Assembly (NCBI GenBank): GCA_951802425.1
Contig: OX637799.1
Location: forward strand, 1,426,001-1,490,000
Origin: Clavaria fumosa
Taxonomy: Eukaryota; Basidiomycota; Agaricomycetes; Agaricales; Clavariaceae
Direction of reading: 5' to 3'
DNA length: 64,000 nucleotides
Shown one piece after another: positions 61,778-64,000 of this stretch (position 1 is the first letter of the stretch; every line of letters starts with the position of its first letter). The notes under the pieces were generated by a model, which had not been told where the DNA came from, did not search any database, and saw only the letters and a program-made list of their open reading frames with translations. Position numbers and translations under genes: made by a program.

Positions 61778-62490
61778 TTATAGCAATAATATGAAAAGTA
61801 TTTCTAAATCAAAAAAATATATGTATGGTATGATGGCAGGGTGAACAGCCAAATCTGAAATACAACAACCTCCTGGCACAAACGCGAAGCCAGAGAGCTC
61901 ACCGGAAAAGATGACTGGCTCCACGTCGTCATACTCACACAGCATCCACACAAACAGCTTCACCAGGTCCAGTGAGTAGATGAACTGCCGCAGCAGCTTG
62001 CCTGTGCTGTACACAACGAAGAGTGTCCTGTTCTCTGTGTGGTGGGGTGGGTTCTTGCCCAGGCTTACTTTTTGCTAGGTAGCATTTGCAGATCAGCCCT
62101 GGGATGACGTGCGAGTCTTCAAGGTCACTGATGAAAAGTTATCAATGACCAATGCTGGAAGGAAGAGAAAGGGGCGATGTGCAAGTTATTGTTTGGCCCA
62201 AACACATTCGTCAGGATTGTGGACATGAGGTTGCACCCAAACTCTTTGTGGTACACCCTGAGGGGTGTTTAGCCACAAAAATAACGAAAGATAGACACAC
62301 TGATTCTGCACATCCAACAAATGCTTCCCATACACATATCCATAATTACTGCCATGCAGTGGGCCGTGGTGCACCTTCGTCTCATTGAGCAGGAGCACGA
62401 CACCGTCTGGGAAGATGCACGTTGAGAGGCACGACATGAGCTTCGCATGCACAATGTTCATGTTCATCTGTAGGTTGTCATGTGGGGCGC
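61778..62490 (-). pseudogene. GDP-L-fucose synthase fragment, degenerate
   Basis: Two minus-strand pieces are clear. 62,300-62,480 reads MNMNIVHAKLMSCLSTCIFP, DGVVLLLNETKVHHGPLHGS and NYGYVYGKHLLDVQNQ, which includes the SDR catalytic Y-x3-K (YVYGK). 61,880-62,020 reads STGKLLRQFIYSLDLVKLFV, WMLCEYDDVEPVIFSG. Between them are decayed bits and stops. The N-terminal GxxGxxG nucleotide-binding part and the C-terminus are missing. The family converts GDP-4-keto-6-deoxymannose to GDP-L-fucose; this copy cannot. Confidence 0.82.
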
Positions 62491-63060
62491 GGGGTGCAGT
62501 GTGGCGTGCGGAGGGGGGGCGTTGGTGCATGTGTGGGCAGGAGGGGAGAGAAGGAGGACGTCCGCGTCCATGTCCACGCCGCCCCCCGCATCAGACGTGG
62601 GCAGTGTGAACCCGACCACCGTGCCCGCCGCATCCCGCACGAGGCGCCCGCGGCCCGGGGGCAGCGCGTCGCGGTCGGGCTCGGGGTCCCGGTTTGGCTC
62701 CCGGGGCGAGTGCGCGTCGTCGTCGTCGTCAGTGTCTTCGTCATTGGCAGCATGTGTGTGTGCGTCTCCAGCTTCGGGGACACTCGCCGACACGCCCCCG
62801 CGCAGCATCAGGGCGTACGTGAGCCCCAGCACGGCGTAGCTGGCCAGCGCGTCAGTAGGAGGAACACGACGCATGGGGAGGGAGGAGAGGGAGAAACGGA
62901 AAAAACGCGCACTTCTGCTGCACGGTCCTGTGCTTGTCCCAGACTCCCAGTCATGGCGAGCACCGCAGGGCCGCTGCGGACGGCTGTGTGTCCAATATAG
63001 TCAGCAAGCGGGCACGCGCATGGTAAGGGGCCACCACAAACGCACAGGGCGTCTTCTTCA
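62464..63060 (-). pseudogene. NOP16 (nucleolar 60S biogenesis protein) fragment
   Basis: Minus strand: VRSGPAVLA (near 62,975) continues after a frame shift to VWDKHRTVQQ. An intron-like stretch (GTGCGCG...GGCCAG, about 62,846-62,920) joins in phase to NYAVLGLTYALMLRGGVSAS. Then come an acidic D-rich run and GRGRLVRDAAGTVVGFTLP. WDKHxTVxQNYxxLGL followed by G-x-G-x-L/I-x-RD-x-x-G-x-VV is the NOP16 layout. The N-terminal basic region and C-terminal third are absent; the frame ends at 62464-62466 and abuts the GDP-fucose synthase fragment. Confidence 0.7.
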
Positions 63061-63353
63061 GCAGCCGCCACGGGGCGGGGCATCGAGAAGGCGGTGTTGA
63101 GCCTGGAGTGGAGGAGCGCTACCTCCGCTGTGTCCACTGCAGCGGCGTCTGATGTGTCTGCAAAGGGTGGAGGTGCTGTGAGGATGCTAAGGCAGAGGAG
63201 CCAAGTGGTGTGAGCAAGTAGGTGGCGTGCAGCCTGGGCATACAGCCACACAGCTTCATGCAGTAGACCTCCCTATCTAACTAATCTAACTAACAAAAGA
63301 AAGGCAAACAGTGAATAAGTCTCTTGTCCGTCATGATGCACAAAGAAGGGCAT
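63061..63353. other. Spacer before the satellite
   Basis: Holds a short ATCTAACTAATCTAACTAA duplication near 63,276-63,293. No gene is recognised. Confidence 0.35.
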
Positions 63354-63917
63354 CTCAGATGAGAGACATTAAGCAATATGAGGAGGAGAGCCCCAAGCGC
63401 ATGGAGCTCTGCATCCACCCAAAGTAATGTGAAGTCACACCAGGAATCTCAGATGAGAGACATTAAACAATGTGAGGAGGAGAGCCCCAAGCGCATGGAG
63501 CTCTGCATCCACCCAAAGTAATGTGAAATCACACCAGGACTCTCAGATGAGAGACATTAAACAATGTGAGGAGGAGAGCCCCAAGCGCATGGAGCTCTGC
63601 ATCCACCCAAAGTAATGTGAAGTCACACCAGGAATCTCAGATGAGAGACATTAAACAATGTGAGGAGGAGAGCCCCAAGCACATGGAGCTCTGCATCCAC
63701 CCAAAGTAATGTGAAATCACACCAGGACTCTCAGATGAGAGACATTAAACAATGTGAGGAGGAGAGCCCCAAGTGCATGGAGCTCTGCATCCACCCAAAG
63801 TAATGTGAAATCACACCAGGACTCTCAGATGAGAGACATTAAACAATGTGAGGAGGAGAGCCCCAAGCGCATGGAGCTCTGCATCCACCCAAAGTAATGT
63901 GATGTCACATCGGGACT
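63354..63917 (+). repeat. Six-copy 94-bp tandem satellite
   Basis: Copies begin with CTCAGATGAGAGACATTA at 63354, 63448, 63542, 63636, 63730 and 63824, exactly 94 bp apart. Copies are nearly identical. Junctions alternate between two forms, GAAGTCACACCAGGAAT (1-2 and 3-4) and GAAATCACACCAGGACT (2-3, 4-5 and 5-6), which suggests that the array grew partly as 188-bp dimers. The last copy ends in a diverged junction (GATGTCACATCGGGACT). There are no spacers, so it is not a CRISPR array, and 94 is not a multiple of three. Confidence 0.95.
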
Positions 63918-64000
63918 CTGACTGCTAGCGTACCACCTGCAATCAGCGATGTTGACCTTCCAACGCATGCTGCCGTACCAGTCTGCAATGCATTGGGGAT

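Noticed and set aside
63354..63917. CRISPR-like regular repeats
   Set aside because: Units are contiguous 94-bp copies without unique spacers, in a eukaryotic genome.

Overview
The window reads as nuclear DNA of a filamentous basidiomycete, most likely an agaricomycete (mushroom or bracket fungus). Genes are short-spaced and split by many 50-70 bp GT-AG introns with CTNAC-type branch points. The protein set (Arc1, V-ATPase c', Spo71/Mug56-like, alternative oxidase, CENP-B-type and Zn2Cys6 regulators, NB-ARC/TPR proteins) is fungal, and several hypothetical proteins look like families I associate with basidiomycetes. The genus cannot be fixed from sequence alone. Most exon boundaries were inferred by eye from frame changes and splice consensus.

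Positions 1-30,200 form a compact housekeeping block: a 2-oxoglutarate dioxygenase, Rab geranylgeranyltransferase beta (BET2), an Arc1-like tRNA cofactor, mitoribosomal L6, an unknown gene, a Sec14-like lipid-transfer protein, V-ATPase c' (VMA11), a ZCCHC10-like zinc-knuckle protein, a conserved unknown, V-ATPase d (VMA6), a decayed inverted paralog of the earlier unknown gene, a large F-box protein, the complex I and complex II assembly factors NDUFAF6 and SDHAF1 (head-to-head), mitoribosomal L47, the SUMO ligase NSE2/MMS21, mitoribosomal S12, a Spo71/Mug56-like PH protein and alternative oxidase. Positions 30,200-34,800 show no recognisable gene and lie upstream of a CENP-B-type DNA-binding regulator.

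Positions 34,800-53,100 carry that regulator, a UPF0390 protein, NDUFA9, TOM22, a Zn2Cys6 transcription factor, SAS10/UTP3, FCF2, COQ5 and cullin-1. At least nine products act in mitochondria (uL6m, NDUFAF6, SDHAF1, uL29m, uS12m, AOX, NDUFA9, TOM22, COQ5), and many of their genes share very short divergent promoters (46-264 bp).

From about 54,700 to the end the character changes to accessory DNA. There is an NB-ARC receptor (fungal NLR) with 18 nearly identical 42-residue kinesin-light-chain-type TPR units and a 4-bp frameshifting deletion. It is followed by nested Ty3/gypsy remains (RT/RNase H piece, a putative LTR, gag, protease), head-to-tail broken fragments of GDP-L-fucose synthase and NOP16 on the minus strand, and a six-copy 94-bp satellite. 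This right-hand 9 kb is the most unusual part: a fast-evolving immune-receptor-like gene beside transposon debris and apparently captured gene fragments.
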